Shown: positions 1-9,554, counted from the stretch's first letter. The stretch: DNA of 64,000 nucleotides from Euzebyella saccharophila (GCF_014855495.1 NZ_JACYFJ010000002.1:682001-746000); one strand, 5' to 3'. The notes: generated from the sequence alone by a model not told the origin. Made by a program: numbers and translations.

Positions 1-163
1 TAATGGTAGCTCCTTGCTGAGGAGATAAAGTAACTTTCATGGTCGTAATAACCTCCTCTTCATTAATTTCCTCCGGTCCGGCATCGTCATCATCGGAACA
101 AGAAGTAACTAGTATGGCTGCTGTAGCCACTAACGATAAAAATTTAATTGTTTTCATAGACAT
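1..163 (-). CDS. Lipoprotein, 5' part only (runs off window start)
   Basis: Only the first 54 codons are visible; the gene continues beyond base 1. The N-terminus is a lipoprotein signal with lipobox ILVTSC, followed by an acidic SDDDD spacer, so the product should be lipidated at the outer membrane or periplasmic face. Two in-frame ATGs (163 and 157) are possible; the second gives the more typical MKTIKFLS start. It begins 4 bases after the stop of the TonB receptor gene and is probably the third gene of that operon, which makes a surface or periplasmic partner of the receptor likely. The family cannot be named from the visible part. Confidence 0.75.
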   Translation of the reverse strand, partial: MSMKTIKFLSLVATAAILVTSCSDDDDAGPEEINEEEVITTMKVTLSPQQGATI

Positions 164-167
164 AGTT

Positions 168-2594
168 TTAATAGTTAAATTTTATTTGTAAGGTGATATT
201 CCTACCCAAATCATCTGCGAAGTATCGCTGTCTGTTCAGGTAATCTCTAAATGAAGTATTCAATAGATTATGTATGGATAGGGAGGTTGTCAATTTTGTG
301 CCATTATGAAATGGAAACTCCAGTTTTGAAGTAAATGCCATTACGTGGTAGGCTTCCGGAGCGGAATTGATAGCCACCTCCACCTCCTGTTGTTGCTCTG
401 GGGAAAAGACGGCAATGTTACCGGGCACTTCATTTTGTTGAAATACGTACTGACTTTCCAACGATGTTTCAAAAGATTTCCAAGTGGGTTTACTAAAAAC
501 GAGCTTATTCCTGAAATTAGCAGGAGGCATATAAATCAAAGGGGCATCCGTTACCCTATCCTTACCCTTAACAATTGAAAATTGATGTTCAGTGGACCAT
601 TGGTCCGTCCAATTGGAAAAGGCCATCACATCCACCCCGAGTAGCCTGGCATCTGTTTGATTGTACTCCCAAACAGGAAATGCCCCCCGATTGGTGTATT
701 CTGCACCGGTGGGTTCTAAGAAAATAAAGTCTTTTATAAAGTTTGCGTAGGGTTCCACCGTCCAACCCCAATCAGCATAATCATTTTCCAAAGAGGCGGA
801 AATTTTATGGGAGGTTTCACTTTTCATACGCAAATCACCCAATTCTATACGCGCAGCGGAATGGTGGAGACCATCGCTAAAAAGCTCCGAAGGATTAGGG
901 GCCCTTTGGGCTAGAGTGTAATTAAAGCGAATATTCCCGTTCTGGGCTACAGCGTATTTGCCCCCTACCGTTGCCGTCACATTGTGAAAGTCAAAAACGG
1001 GATTTACAAGATATTGGCTTCCGGTATCCCTGATGATCAAATCTTGAAATTCCGTATCGTAGCCACGCTCCGTCCAACGGGTCTTCTGGAAAAACTTTTG
1101 TGCTTCTACATTTGTGAAATCATAGCGAACTCCTGCGTCCAAGAATAAGGCGTCATTTACCCTATACTCTCCTAGTAAGAAGCTGCCTATATCCCATTTT
1201 TGGTAATCAGGTATCAACCTGCGCACTTCAGTTTCAGGGTTTGGAAAATTTTCCTGATATCTACCTAATAGGCCGAATTGAAGGTGGAATTGCTCTTTGG
1301 CATCCCATTTAAAATCCGTAGAAAAGGTATGTGTGGTCAATAACAGGTCTATTGAAGCTTGATTATTGGCTTCTCCCCTTCGTATGTCATATTCAAAACG
1401 CCTATTTCGTTGAAAGTCATATTGTGCCGTCCATTTTCCGACACCTTCAAAACGATTGTAATACTTTAGTTTGGCCAAATGATGAGTTACTTTTTGACGT
1501 GGGTTTTCAAGGTCATATGTAAAGGGTTCTATGGTCTGGGGCTCACCACTATTGATTGCCCTGATCAAATCATCCACATTTCCAATATGGCTTGCCCTTA
1601 GCACCGCAAGTTCAGTATTAAAAAAAGAATAGCGTACGTCCCAGCCTGAAGTGAACAGGTGTTTGCCCAACTGCACCGAAGCCGCGGCCTCCTTCACCCC
1701 GGTATTGCTCAACAAATAATCCGGAGTTTTATGGTCCCCTAATCTTTTAAAGGAACCTTGGCCTTTAACAAACCAACCATTTTTATAGGATTTTGTCAAT
1801 TCCGATGTTAAGTTCCCACCTCTTCCGTTGGTTGACCCGGTGAGCATGGTCTTCCCATAAAGGCTGTCTATCTGGGGAATACGACCGGGGCCTACCACAA
1901 TGGTGCCCCCAATAGCATCTCCACCGTATTGTAAGGCTGCCGCCCCCTTAACAACGGATACGGAACCTGCAGCGTTTACATCTATATTGGGCGCATGTTC
2001 ATCTCCCCATTCCATGTCCTGCATTCTAACCCCATCGTTCATAATTAAAACACGGCTCCCATTTAGCCCATGAATGGCAGGTTTTACAATATTCGCCCCC
2101 GTATTCAGGGAGGAAACCCCAGTTATTTCTTTAAGGGCATCGCCAATGGTACCCGCACTATAGATTTCCAGTTCTTCTAAATGCAGCGTTTCTTCCAAGG
2201 CAGAGTTGGTTTGTTCCGCAATGCTGTTTCCTACCACCTTAACCTCATCCAATTCCTCTAAATGATGCTCTAATTTAATGTCGTAAACCTGGTTTCCTTC
2301 AATGGTCAAAGGAATGATGAGCGTGGGACATTCTGGGTGAAAAACTTCCAGTTCTATATATCCGGCACATAAGCCATTGAGTCTATATGACCCATTCAAG
2401 TTAGAAAGAACGGCCTTTTTACTACCTATAACAGATACGGTAGCGCCAATAAGTGCATCTTTGCTATGGTAATCCATAACGGTACCGCTCAGGGAATAGG
2501 AACAATCTTGTGCTGTAACCATCAAGGGGATAAACCCAAACAAGATGATTGAAATTAGGGTCTTCAAAAACATGAATAGAGAAATCATTTTCAC
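168..2594 (-). CDS. TonB-dependent outer-membrane receptor, metal-type (808 aa)
   Basis: Outer-membrane active transporter energised by TonB. A signal peptide (about residues 1-28) is followed by a carboxypeptidase-regulatory-like domain (about 32-110), a plug domain (about 135-235, with GVRMQDMEWGDEHAP and the end motif GGDAIGGTIVV) and a beta-barrel ending in the hydrophobic/aromatic pattern ITLQIKFNY. The WGDEHAP motif and overall layout resemble receptors of the ZnuD/copper-zinc type, but the substrate is inferred. It is the middle gene of a tight set: a CxxC small protein upstream and a lipoprotein 4 bases downstream. A paralogue (35282-37642) in the zinc-type locus of this window has WGSDHG at the same place and is frameshifted, so this intact copy may be the working receptor. 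Confidence 0.9.
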   Translation of the reverse strand: MKMISLFMFLKTLISIILFGFIPLMVTAQDCSYSLSGTVMDYHSKDALIGATVSVIGSKKAVLSNLNGSYRLNGLCAGYIELEVFHPECPTLIIPLTIEGNQVYDIKLEHHLEELDEVKVVGNSIAEQTNSALEETLHLEELEIYSAGTIGDALKEITGVSSLNTGANIVKPAIHGLNGSRVLIMNDGVRMQDMEWGDEHAPNIDVNAAGSVSVVKGAAALQYGGDAIGGTIVVGPGRIPQIDSLYGKTMLTGSTNGRGGNLTSELTKSYKNGWFVKGQGSFKRLGDHKTPDYLLSNTGVKEAAASVQLGKHLFTSGWDVRYSFFNTELAVLRASHIGNVDDLIRAINSGEPQTIEPFTYDLENPRQKVTHHLAKLKYYNRFEGVGKWTAQYDFQRNRRFEYDIRRGEANNQASIDLLLTTHTFSTDFKWDAKEQFHLQFGLLGRYQENFPNPETEVRRLIPDYQKWDIGSFLLGEYRVNDALFLDAGVRYDFTNVEAQKFFQKTRWTERGYDTEFQDLIIRDTGSQYLVNPVFDFHNVTATVGGKYAVAQNGNIRFNYTLAQRAPNPSELFSDGLHHSAARIELGDLRMKSETSHKISASLENDYADWGWTVEPYANFIKDFIFLEPTGAEYTNRGAFPVWEYNQTDARLLGVDVMAFSNWTDQWSTEHQFSIVKGKDRVTDAPLIYMPPANFRNKLVFSKPTWKSFETSLESQYVFQQNEVPGNIAVFSPEQQQEVEVAINSAPEAYHVMAFTSKLEFPFHNGTKLTTSLSIHNLLNTSFRDYLNRQRYFADDLGRNITLQIKFNY

Positions 2595-2631
2595 CCAATT
2601 AAGGGCTCAAAAAAAAGAATTTTTGGGGCTT

Positions 2632-2934
2632 TTAGATTAAAAAGCCCGGCGGAGGTCTTAAGAACAATCCTGCTTTGGAAGTAATACGGGGAAAAAGGTC
2701 TGCCTGTTTTAAATTAGGTTTGTTGAAGTTTTGAATAATAGACGCATTCACAAAATTTTCAAACTCCGTTATCGTACATTCTGCCAATTGATTTTCAACC
2801 GCTTGAATGCACCAAGAACAATTTTCTACGGAAGTAGTATCCTCGTCATGGGTAAAAACATGAAAAGCCGAAATTTTGACCATTACCACGCAGGTAAGGA
2901 CTACAAAGCCAGCTATTTTCAAAATTTTTCCCAT
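2632..2934 (-). CDS. Small signal-peptide/CxxC protein next to TonB receptor (100 aa)
   Basis: One N-terminal hydrophobic segment (about residues 5-22) is followed by HVFTHDED, then C-SWC (a CxxC pair) and, at the C-terminus, the motif RPPPGF. The His/Asp/Cys pattern suggests exported metal binding; the layout recalls DUF2946-like proteins, but I cannot confirm membership. It lies 37 bases upstream of the TonB receptor start on the same strand and is probably the first gene of that operon. A second protein with the same layout (HVFAHEDG, CDIC, RPPPVL) sits upstream of the second TonB receptor at 37785-38093, so the pair of genes is duplicated as a unit. Function unknown. Confidence 0.8.
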   Translation of the reverse strand: MGKILKIAGFVVLTCVVMVKISAFHVFTHDEDTTSVENCSWCIQAVENQLAECTITEFENFVNASIIQNFNKPNLKQADLFPRITSKAGLFLRPPPGFLI

Positions 2935-3300
2935 ACGGCCACAAACTTAGTCATTTTAGGTTTCCACTCCCTGTTAATGGAATCATAATTGCCAAAAGGC
3001 CTATTCCATTGAACAATTATTGATTTTTTTACAAAAATTCAATGTTAATGGAGGGTAATCAAAATTCCGGGGAGGTTTTATTCGTAAGAGCTTTATGTAT
3101 AGTAATTTGTTATATAATTGAAATAGGATAACTAGATGCCTCTTATTTCAATAGGCACCATAAAATAAAAACCCATGTTCTCACATGGGTTTTAATACAG
3201 TAAAATGATGTGCCATAGCATAGCCAAAAATAAATCTAAATTTACCTTGCTTAGGGGTCGATTTTTATTGGTTTATGTCGTATAATCATCTTACCTAAAA
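2935..3300. other. Intergenic region, promoter side of TonB cassette
   Basis: No convincing gene. It holds the upstream region of the CxxC/TonB operon (minus strand) and, at 3167-3193, a hairpin that probably ends the two-component operon transcribed towards it. AT-rich otherwise. Confidence 0.6.
3167..3193 (-). terminator. Hairpin terminator after response regulator gene
   Basis: Arms AAAAACCCATGT and ACATGGGTTTT with a four-base loop, flanked by A and T runs on both sides. It lies about 110 bases beyond the stop of the response regulator gene on the minus strand. Confidence 0.6.
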
Positions 3301-3714
3301 TTAAGCTGCCTTAGTACTATTTAATACAGCCATTATATCTTCAAACTTCTCTTTGGAAAGAGGTTTTTCTAAAAATTCGATTACATTGGCAAATTCAACC
3401 GCCTTTAAACGGTCATCCGGTCTAGAGGAGGATGTTAAGATAACCACTTTTGTTGTAGGACAAAGGTTCTTGGTTCTCATTTCTTCCAGCAATTCAAAAC
3501 CATCCATAATTGGCATATTTAAATCCAGAAAGATAAGTGATGGCGAGTTGTTCTTTAAATAATTACTTGCCTCTAATCCGTTAAGACATGTGTCTACATT
3601 ATCATAACCTATTTTGTTCAATAGCAATTTGGCTAAGAATAGGGTTACCTCATCATCTTCTACTAATAAAATGCTCATATTTTTGTCGTTTATAGTTGGG
3701 ACTGTATTTTCCAT
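3301..3714 (-). CDS. Single-domain response regulator (137 aa)
   Basis: CheY-like receiver with no output domain. The acidic pocket is Asp20/Asp21, the phosphoacceptor is Asp64 in IFLDLNMP, the switch Thr/Ser lies in VVILTSSS and the conserved Lys in EKPLS. The start codon overlaps the stop of the upstream kinase gene by one base (TAATG), so the two are translationally coupled and probably form a phosphorelay pair. With no DNA-binding or enzymatic part it must act by protein contact or as a relay intermediate. Confidence 0.93.
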   Translation of the reverse strand: MENTVPTINDKNMSILLVEDDEVTLFLAKLLLNKIGYDNVDTCLNGLEASNYLKNNSPSLIFLDLNMPIMDGFELLEEMRTKNLCPTTKVVILTSSSRPDDRLKAVEFANVIEFLEKPLSKEKFEDIMAVLNSTKAA

Positions 3715-4865
3715 TATAGATAAATTTTAAATTCTGTTCCTTTATTAAGCTCTGTTTTCACTTTTACCTTGCCTCCTCTAGATTGGGCAATAGATTTTAC
3801 AATATAAAGTCCAACACCTTGCCCCTCTACGTGCGTATGCATTCTTTTAAAGAGCCCGAATACCTTATCCGTACCAAAATCATCTTTGAAGCCAATACCA
3901 TTGTCTTTTACCGTAAGAAGAACCTTTCCCTTTTTAATCTTTGTGGTAATCTTTATTATCGGATTCCTATCTGGGTGCCTGTACTTTATGGCGTTCATAA
4001 TCATATTCTGAAGAATGCTATGCAACTGCAACCTGTCTATGTAGATTGTTGGACATTTTTCAAAATCGAAAAGAATTAGACAATTGCTCCTTGAAATGGA
4101 GATAGACAATTCACTTTTAATTTCCTCCAATGTTTTATAAAAGCATAATTCTTCCGGTTGTTTTCCCAAGTTGGATTTTAGGGAAATTACTTGGTTTAGG
4201 GCATTCAACCTCCTATTCATAAGACCGGAGACCTCCTCTAACTTCTGAAAGATCGGGTGTCCTTCCAAATTCAGTTTATCATCTTCTTTAAGTAAGTGTA
4301 ATAAGGCTCCAAAGTTGGTCATGGGTGCCTTTAAGTCATGTGCAGCCACATATGAAAATTCTTCTAATTCCTCATTTCTAATGGTAATATTTTTATTCGC
4401 TTTCTTAAGTGCATTCTCGGTTTTTCTAAGGTCTTCAATTGTTTTAAAAAGTTCTGTGGTGTCCTGGGCCGCAATACCTAGCCCCTCTTCCAGCCTAAAA
4501 ACCCTTAAGGTAACTGTATAGGTCTTAGTTTTAGTTTTTATCTTTAGACCATCTATATTTATAGGAATACCGGTTTTCAATACTTTTCTATAAGCAGACT
4601 CACGAACTTCCTTGTGACGGGTAGGAAAAGCAGAAAATGTATTTTTTCCAACCACATCTTCTCTTTTGGCCTGTAATAGGATCAAACCAATTTGGTTGAT
4701 GTCTTTAACTACAAGATTGTCATCCAATATTAAAAAAGGAGTGTGTGCAATGTCAAAAAAATCTCCTCTCTGGCATTTTGCCATTTCCTGAGATGTCATT
4801 TTGCGAGGGTCGCGCACCAGTTGATGTTCATACTCTGTAACAATTGTATTAGGTACCATAAGCAA
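3714..4865 (-). CDS. PAS-domain sensor histidine kinase (383 aa)
   Basis: Soluble sensor kinase without membrane segments. A PAS domain (about residues 40-145, TPFLILDDNLVVKDIN) is followed by a short coiled coil, a HisKA-like dimerisation helix with phosphoacceptor His176 in VAAHDLKAP, and a HATPase domain with the N box (MIMNAIKYRHP), G1 (DNGIGF) and G2 (GQGVGLYI). The VAAHDLKAP form is typical of Bacteroidota light/redox-type PAS kinases. It is coupled to the downstream single-domain regulator (one-base overlap). The signal is not visible; a cytosolic ligand or redox state is likely. Confidence 0.92.
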   Translation of the reverse strand: MLMVPNTIVTEYEHQLVRDPRKMTSQEMAKCQRGDFFDIAHTPFLILDDNLVVKDINQIGLILLQAKREDVVGKNTFSAFPTRHKEVRESAYRKVLKTGIPINIDGLKIKTKTKTYTVTLRVFRLEEGLGIAAQDTTELFKTIEDLRKTENALKKANKNITIRNEELEEFSYVAAHDLKAPMTNFGALLHLLKEDDKLNLEGHPIFQKLEEVSGLMNRRLNALNQVISLKSNLGKQPEELCFYKTLEEIKSELSISISRSNCLILFDFEKCPTIYIDRLQLHSILQNMIMNAIKYRHPDRNPIIKITTKIKKGKVLLTVKDNGIGFKDDFGTDKVFGLFKRMHTHVEGQGVGLYIVKSIAQSRGGKVKVKTELNKGTEFKIYL

Positions 4866-5069
4866 GGTTTAAATGTTAATTTGTCGCTAATTTATACCCA
4901 GATATATATGAAGGGGGGCAAAACAGGTTAAAGAAGGAGTTGCTGTGGATGGATAAATAATAACAATCGATGAACGGTTAATTTTAACATCGAAAAAAAG
5001 CACACCCTAAAGTGCAATCAACCTAAATATTAGCACTTTATCGACCAAATGCATTCCTCACTTTTTGGC

Positions 5070-5094
5070 AAAAAAAGAAGGGCTTGCGCCCTTC
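5070..5094 (-). terminator. Rho-independent terminator of lipoprotein gene
   Basis: On the minus strand GAAGGGC-GCAA-GCCCTTC is followed by seven T. It starts 28 bases after the stop of the lipoprotein gene at 5122. Confidence 0.9.
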
Positions 5095-5121
5095 CATTAA
5101 CTAGTTACATACGATATGAGA

Positions 5122-5616
5122 TTACTGATTGTCCTTCCAATCTTCGTATTGGTCCCACTGGCTCTCCAGCAGGATATTTTCTAACTGCCTTTCCCTTTCA
5201 TCTTCTATAGTTCCTAGCATATCGCCATTGGCACTATTTCTTTTTTTGGTCTCAAACTGCTTTAAGGCACTTTCCAAAGTTGATATTTGATCACTTGTCA
5301 TATTTAATGCACTATAAAGTGCGCTATAATCAAAAGAATCAGTCATGTTTGTAGTGGCGCTTCCGGTATTTATGTTAGCGTTACCCCCTGTTGTACCACT
5401 AGTGGTTTGCATGGCGTTGGAAGTTTGCTCTGTTGACTCTTCAGCCGAAGTATCTTCTTCAGTTTGCATAGAGCTTGATGTTTCTTGTGTTGCTTGGGCC
5501 TCACTATTCTCCGAAGCTGTGGTTGTTTCGCTTGTGCTGCTAGTTGCTTTAGTAGAGCCACAGGAAGAAATTAATCCTATAGAAGCTAGAGCAAGAATTA
5601 CGGTATACTTTTTCAT
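5122..5616 (-). CDS. Ser/Thr/Glu-rich lipoprotein, unknown function (164 aa)
   Basis: Starts MKKYTVILALASIGLISSCGS, an evident lipoprotein signal with lipobox LISSC; an in-frame ATG 13 codons upstream is rejected because it would bury the signal peptide. Residues about 20-90 are low complexity (Ser, Thr, Glu, Gln), a likely flexible linker at the cell envelope. The last ~65 residues form a charged helical region (DQISTLESALKQFE, then WDQYEDWKDNQ). I do not recognise a family. It is a single gene with its own terminator, divergent from the sulfur island. Confidence 0.8.
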   Translation of the reverse strand: MKKYTVILALASIGLISSCGSTKATSSTSETTTASENSEAQATQETSSSMQTEEDTSAEESTEQTSNAMQTTSGTTGGNANINTGSATTNMTDSFDYSALYSALNMTSDQISTLESALKQFETKKRNSANGDMLGTIEDERERQLENILLESQWDQYEDWKDNQ

Positions 5617-5731
5617 TTTCTGTGTTTTAAGATTACTTATTGTTTGAGCACGCAATCTAGTTACTAGCCTAATGGTGCAATATCCCTAATGATTAAAAGA
5701 TTGACGGTTACCAAACATAAATAGACCTTAT

Positions 5732-5775
5732 GTAACCCAAGTTACTTAAAACGCAAAAGCACTGCTGTACCTTTA
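5732..5775 (+). promoter_or_regulatory. GTAAC-N4-GTTAC operator (site 1) with -7 box
   Basis: GTAAC-CCAA-GTTAC at 5732-5745 and a TAnnTTTa box (TACCTTTA) at 5768-5775, 20 bases before the ATG of the DUF983 gene. The centre of the palindrome is 29.5 bases from the first base of the box, the same as at the four other sites. Confidence 0.8.
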
Positions 5776-5795
5776 TACTTTACAAAATCAAGTAT

Positions 5796-6197
5796 ATGAT
5801 TAATAAAGGGAATAAGCTTCATAGCATACTAGGGTTAAAATGCCCAAGATGCCACCAAGGGAAATTTTTAGAATCCCATCCTTACAACTTGTCAAGTTTT
5901 AATCAGGTAAAGGACGAATGCCCTAAGTGCGGACTTAAATATAAAATTGAACCCAGTTTCTATTACGGGTCTATGTATGTTTCCTATGGGGTTGGCATTG
6001 CTGTGGCAGTGGCCGTTTATGTATTGACCGTTCTCTTTAAATTAAATCTTGGCCTTGCCCAATTATTTGGCTTAATGGTGGGTGTTTTACTGCTGGCCAT
6101 GCCTTGGATTGGTGCAGTTTCTAAATCTATTTGGGCCAATATATTCATGAAGTATGACGCCTCCGTTGCGCAACAGGTACGTGAGCAAAACACTTAA
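5796..6197 (+). CDS. DUF983 zinc-ribbon membrane protein (133 aa)
   Basis: Two CxxC pairs (CPRC at about residues 16-19, CPKC at about 43-46) form a zinc ribbon ahead of two transmembrane segments (about 66-85 and 88-110). This is the layout of the DUF983 family, membrane proteins of unclear role often placed near respiratory oxidase genes. It is preceded by operator site 1 and followed after 120 bases by the SulP transporter gene on the same strand, so both may be one transcript. Its place in the regulon suggests a role in sulfur or redox stress, which is inference. Confidence 0.85.
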   Translation: MINKGNKLHSILGLKCPRCHQGKFLESHPYNLSSFNQVKDECPKCGLKYKIEPSFYYGSMYVSYGVGIAVAVAVYVLTVLFKLNLGLAQLFGLMVGVLLLAMPWIGAVSKSIWANIFMKYDASVAQQVREQNT

Positions 6198-6317
6198 AGG
6201 CAATAAAACGACCGTTATTATAATAAAATCGTTGCATAGAGAGATGGAGGTCTTTGGAAACAAAAGCAGTAGGCATCCCAACCAATTAGTGGCAATCTAA
6301 CAATCAAGTACCATCGT

Positions 6318-8039
6318 ATGTTAAAAAAGTATTTTCCCATTCTAGATTGGCTACCTACCTATCAAAAAAAATACTTATCCGGTGATATTTCAGCGGGAGT
6401 TACTGTTGGCATCATGCTCATACCCCAAGGTATGGCTTATGCTATGATTGCCGGTCTGCCCCCGGTATTTGGATTGTACGCCTCTTTAATACCTCAAATA
6501 ATTTATGCCTTAATGGGCACTTCAAGGCAATTGGCCGTTGGACCCGTGGCGATGGATTCTTTGCTTGTAGCCTCTGGGCTTGGCGCTCTGGCGCTTTCAG
6601 GCATAGAAGAATATATTGCCATGGCCATCTTTTTAGCCCTCTTTATGGGGTTGATACAATTATTGTTAGGGGTATTAAAAATGGGTTTTTTGGTCAATTT
6701 TTTATCCAAACCGGTTATCAGCGGGTTCACATCTGCAGCAGCATTAATTATTGGTTTTAGCCAACTAAAACATTTGTTGGGAACTAATTTGGAAAGAAGC
6801 AATGAGGTCCATGGCTATTTACAACATATTACTTATCTGTTTGACCAAATTAATTGGTACACTTTAGGAATTGGGGCAATAGCAATACTAATACTTAAAA
6901 TATTAAAGAAAGTAAATAGAAAGATTCCCGCCGCTCTAATAGTGGTAACCTTGGGCATTGCTTCTGTTTATCTTTTTAAACTTGATGATTTTGGGGTTAA
7001 AATTGTAGAAGAAATCCCTGATGGCTTACCTACTTTTGTACTTCCTACCATGGACTTTTCCCGAATAAGCGAGTTACTACCCATGGCCCTTACCCTATCT
7101 TTGATTGCATTTATGGAGGCTATTTCAGTGGCGAAAGCCATTGAAGTTAATCACAAAGAATATGAAATAGATGCGAACCAAGAATTAGTAGCCCTGGGCA
7201 CAGCAAACATCATTGGTTCCCTTTTTCAGTCCTACCCAACTACTGGAGGCCTTTCAAGAACTGCGGTAAATGACCAATCAGGAGCTAAAACAGGAGTGGC
7301 AGCCTTGATCAGTGCTTTCATAGTGGGGCTAACATTGCTGTTCCTTACCCCAATTTTTTATTTTCTGCCAAACGCTATTTTAGGCGCCATAATTATGGTA
7401 GCCGTTTTTGGTCTTATTGACTTAAAATATCCCTTAAAGCTCTATAAAAATCGCAAGGACGAATTTTTCTTATTGCTGATTACCTTTTTAATCACCTTAT
7501 TCGTTGGAATAAAAGAAGGTATTCTCTTGGGAGTCCTTATTTCCCTATTACTATTGGTCTACAGAACCAGTAAACCCCATATGGCTGTTCTAGGAAAAAT
7601 TAAAAACACCGATTACTTCAAAAATGTCTCAAGGTTTACGGATGACGTAGAACAAAATAAAAAAGTAGTAGTTATTAGGTTTGATTCGCAACTTTACTTT
7701 GGAAACAAGGATTATTTTAAACGCCAGCTCTTAAAGACCATTAATAAGAACCCGATAAAACCGGAGGCAATCATTATTAAAGCGGAACCTATTAACTATA
7801 TTGATAGTAGTGCCGTTTTCATGCTCGAAATTTTAATCGAGGAGTTAAAAGAGCAGGGAATCAAAGTAATGTTCTCCAACGTCATAGGACCTACTAGGGA
7901 TATCATTCAAAAATCCGGATTATTGGAAAAGATAGGGAAAGAACACTTTTTTGTAAATACCATAGATGCCTACCATTTTGCTTTAAATCAAACACCTAAG
8001 TCCAAAATACAGGATAAAATTTCACTTCAGGTAAAATAA
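6318..8039 (+). CDS. SulP-family anion transporter with STAS domain (573 aa)
   Basis: Inner-membrane anion transporter. The SulP signature region GVTVGIMLIPQGMAYAMIAG lies at about residues 28-47, about ten hydrophobic segments follow, and the C-terminal STAS domain (about 445-560) has the conserved IDSSAVFMLE core. Family members move sulfate, bicarbonate or related anions. Beside sulfide oxidation genes the likely cargo is sulfate, sulfite or thiosulfate leaving the cell, but bicarbonate is equally possible from sequence. No operator lies directly upstream; it probably reads through from the DUF983 promoter. Confidence 0.92.
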   Translation: MLKKYFPILDWLPTYQKKYLSGDISAGVTVGIMLIPQGMAYAMIAGLPPVFGLYASLIPQIIYALMGTSRQLAVGPVAMDSLLVASGLGALALSGIEEYIAMAIFLALFMGLIQLLLGVLKMGFLVNFLSKPVISGFTSAAALIIGFSQLKHLLGTNLERSNEVHGYLQHITYLFDQINWYTLGIGAIAILILKILKKVNRKIPAALIVVTLGIASVYLFKLDDFGVKIVEEIPDGLPTFVLPTMDFSRISELLPMALTLSLIAFMEAISVAKAIEVNHKEYEIDANQELVALGTANIIGSLFQSYPTTGGLSRTAVNDQSGAKTGVAALISAFIVGLTLLFLTPIFYFLPNAILGAIIMVAVFGLIDLKYPLKLYKNRKDEFFLLLITFLITLFVGIKEGILLGVLISLLLLVYRTSKPHMAVLGKIKNTDYFKNVSRFTDDVEQNKKVVVIRFDSQLYFGNKDYFKRQLLKTINKNPIKPEAIIIKAEPINYIDSSAVFMLEILIEELKEQGIKVMFSNVIGPTRDIIQKSGLLEKIGKEHFFVNTIDAYHFALNQTPKSKIQDKISLQVK

Positions 8040-8047
8040 TTCGTTGT

Positions 8048-8091
8048 GTAACAAAGGTCACCAATAATCTTGGCAAATGGTTCTAAATTTA
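8048..8091 (+). promoter_or_regulatory. GTAAC-N4-GTcAC operator (site 2) with -7 box
   Basis: GTAAC-AAAG-GTCAC at 8048-8061, one mismatch from the perfect palindrome, and TAAATTTA at 8084-8091. Centre-to-box distance 29.5 bases, as at the other sites. The ATG of the metallo-beta-lactamase/rhodanese gene follows at 8119. Confidence 0.75.
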
Positions 8092-8118
8092 TATCATAAT
8101 CACTTAAAACATAGCACC

Positions 8119-9534
8119 ATGAAAGTAGAACAGATTTATACCGGTTGTTTGGCCCATGCCGCCTATTATATTGAAAATAATGGCGAAGCGGCAGTATTTG
8201 ACCCCTTAAGGGAAGTAGAGCCCTATTTGGAAAGAGCTAAAAAAGACAATGCCAAAATTAAATATGTCTTTGAGACCCATTTTCATGCCGACTTTGTAAG
8301 CGGACATTTGGATTTACAGAAAAAGGCAGGTTCAGAAATTGTTTTCGGCCCAAACGCCAAACCAAATTATGAAGCTATTGTTGCCGAAGATAATCAGATT
8401 TTTAATGTAGGTTCTTACAAAGTAAAAGTCATACATACTCCTGGACATACTATGGAGAGTACCACCTATATGCTTATGGACGAGCAAGGAAAAGAGCACG
8501 GTATAATTACCGGAGACACCTTGTTTATAGGTGATGTGGGTAGGCCAGATCTTGCGCAGCATGTAGTTTCAGATTTGACCGAAGAAAAATTAGCCGGTCA
8601 TTTATATGATTCCCTGCGAAATAAAATTTTACCGTTAAGTGATGATTTGATCATATATCCCAACCATGGTGCAGGTTCTGCCTGTGGTAAAATGATGAGC
8701 AAAGAAACAACAGATACCCTGGGCAATCAGAAAAAGGTGAACTATGCTTTACAAGAGATGACCAAAGATGAATTTATTGAAGCACTTTTAAAGGGGCTCA
8801 CAACTCCTCCCGGTTATTTTCCCCAGAATGTACTTATGAACATTAAAGGTTACGAAAGTTTGGATAGTGTAATGGACCGGGCTACCCAAGCTTTAGATCC
8901 TGTTGCCTTCGAAGCTGCCGCTAATGAAACCGCTGCCTTGGTATTGGATACTAGGGATGCTGCGGATTTCGCAAAAGGCTATATACCCAACAGTATTAAT
9001 ATTGGACTGGAAGGAAGTTTTGCCCAATGGGTGGGTGAAATGATTCCCAGTGTAAAACAAGAGATTCTTTTAGTTACTTATCCTGATAAAGAAGAAGAGG
9101 CCATTACCCGATTATCTAGAGTAGGATATGATAATACCATTGGTTTCTTAAAGGGCGGATTTGAATCTTGGAAAAACTCCGGAAATGAATATGAGACTAT
9201 TCAACGTATAGGTCCAAAAGAATTTGAAAAAGCTTACAACGAGGAAAAGCCATTGGTTATAGACGTGAGAAAGAAAAGTGAATTTGATTCGGAACACATC
9301 ATTGGTGCCTTAAATATTCCTTTAAATGAAATCAACCAGCATTTAGCTGAAATTCCAAAGGACAAGCCATTTATGGTACACTGTGCTGGAGGCTATAGAA
9401 GTATGATTGCCGCGTCTATTCTAAAACAAAGAGGCTGGGATGATTTTGTGGATATTGTAGGTGGTTTTGAAGAAGTTGCAGAAAATACCTCGGTAGCAAA
9501 ATCGGATTACGTTTGCCCCACAACAATGCTTTAA
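8119..9534 (+). CDS. Persulfide-dioxygenase-like MBL-fold/double rhodanese protein (471 aa)
   Basis: N-terminal metallo-beta-lactamase domain with metal ligands in THFHADF (His54, His56, Asp58), TPGH (His110), TGDT (Asp133) and NHG (His183), as in ETHE1-type persulfide dioxygenases that turn persulfide plus O2 into sulfite. Two rhodanese domains follow: one (about 265-355) without a catalytic Cys, one (about 365-455) with the loop HCAGGYRS and Cys422. This fusion fits a cytosolic enzyme that oxidises persulfide and moves sulfane sulfur. The ATG at 8119 is chosen because the family start MKVEQIYTG follows; an upstream ATG at 8077 overlaps the promoter box. Expressed from operator site 2 and closed by its own terminator. 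Confidence 0.93.
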   Translation: MKVEQIYTGCLAHAAYYIENNGEAAVFDPLREVEPYLERAKKDNAKIKYVFETHFHADFVSGHLDLQKKAGSEIVFGPNAKPNYEAIVAEDNQIFNVGSYKVKVIHTPGHTMESTTYMLMDEQGKEHGIITGDTLFIGDVGRPDLAQHVVSDLTEEKLAGHLYDSLRNKILPLSDDLIIYPNHGAGSACGKMMSKETTDTLGNQKKVNYALQEMTKDEFIEALLKGLTTPPGYFPQNVLMNIKGYESLDSVMDRATQALDPVAFEAAANETAALVLDTRDAADFAKGYIPNSINIGLEGSFAQWVGEMIPSVKQEILLVTYPDKEEEAITRLSRVGYDNTIGFLKGGFESWKNSGNEYETIQRIGPKEFEKAYNEEKPLVIDVRKKSEFDSEHIIGALNIPLNEINQHLAEIPKDKPFMVHCAGGYRSMIAASILKQRGWDDFVDIVGGFEEVAENTSVAKSDYVCPTTML

Positions 9535-9554
9535 TAATATTTGATTTATGATTG

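Noticed and set aside
5370-5647. Antisense frames across the Ser/Thr-rich lipoprotein gene
   Set aside because: They mirror its low-complexity codons and have no independent start, signal or family pattern.
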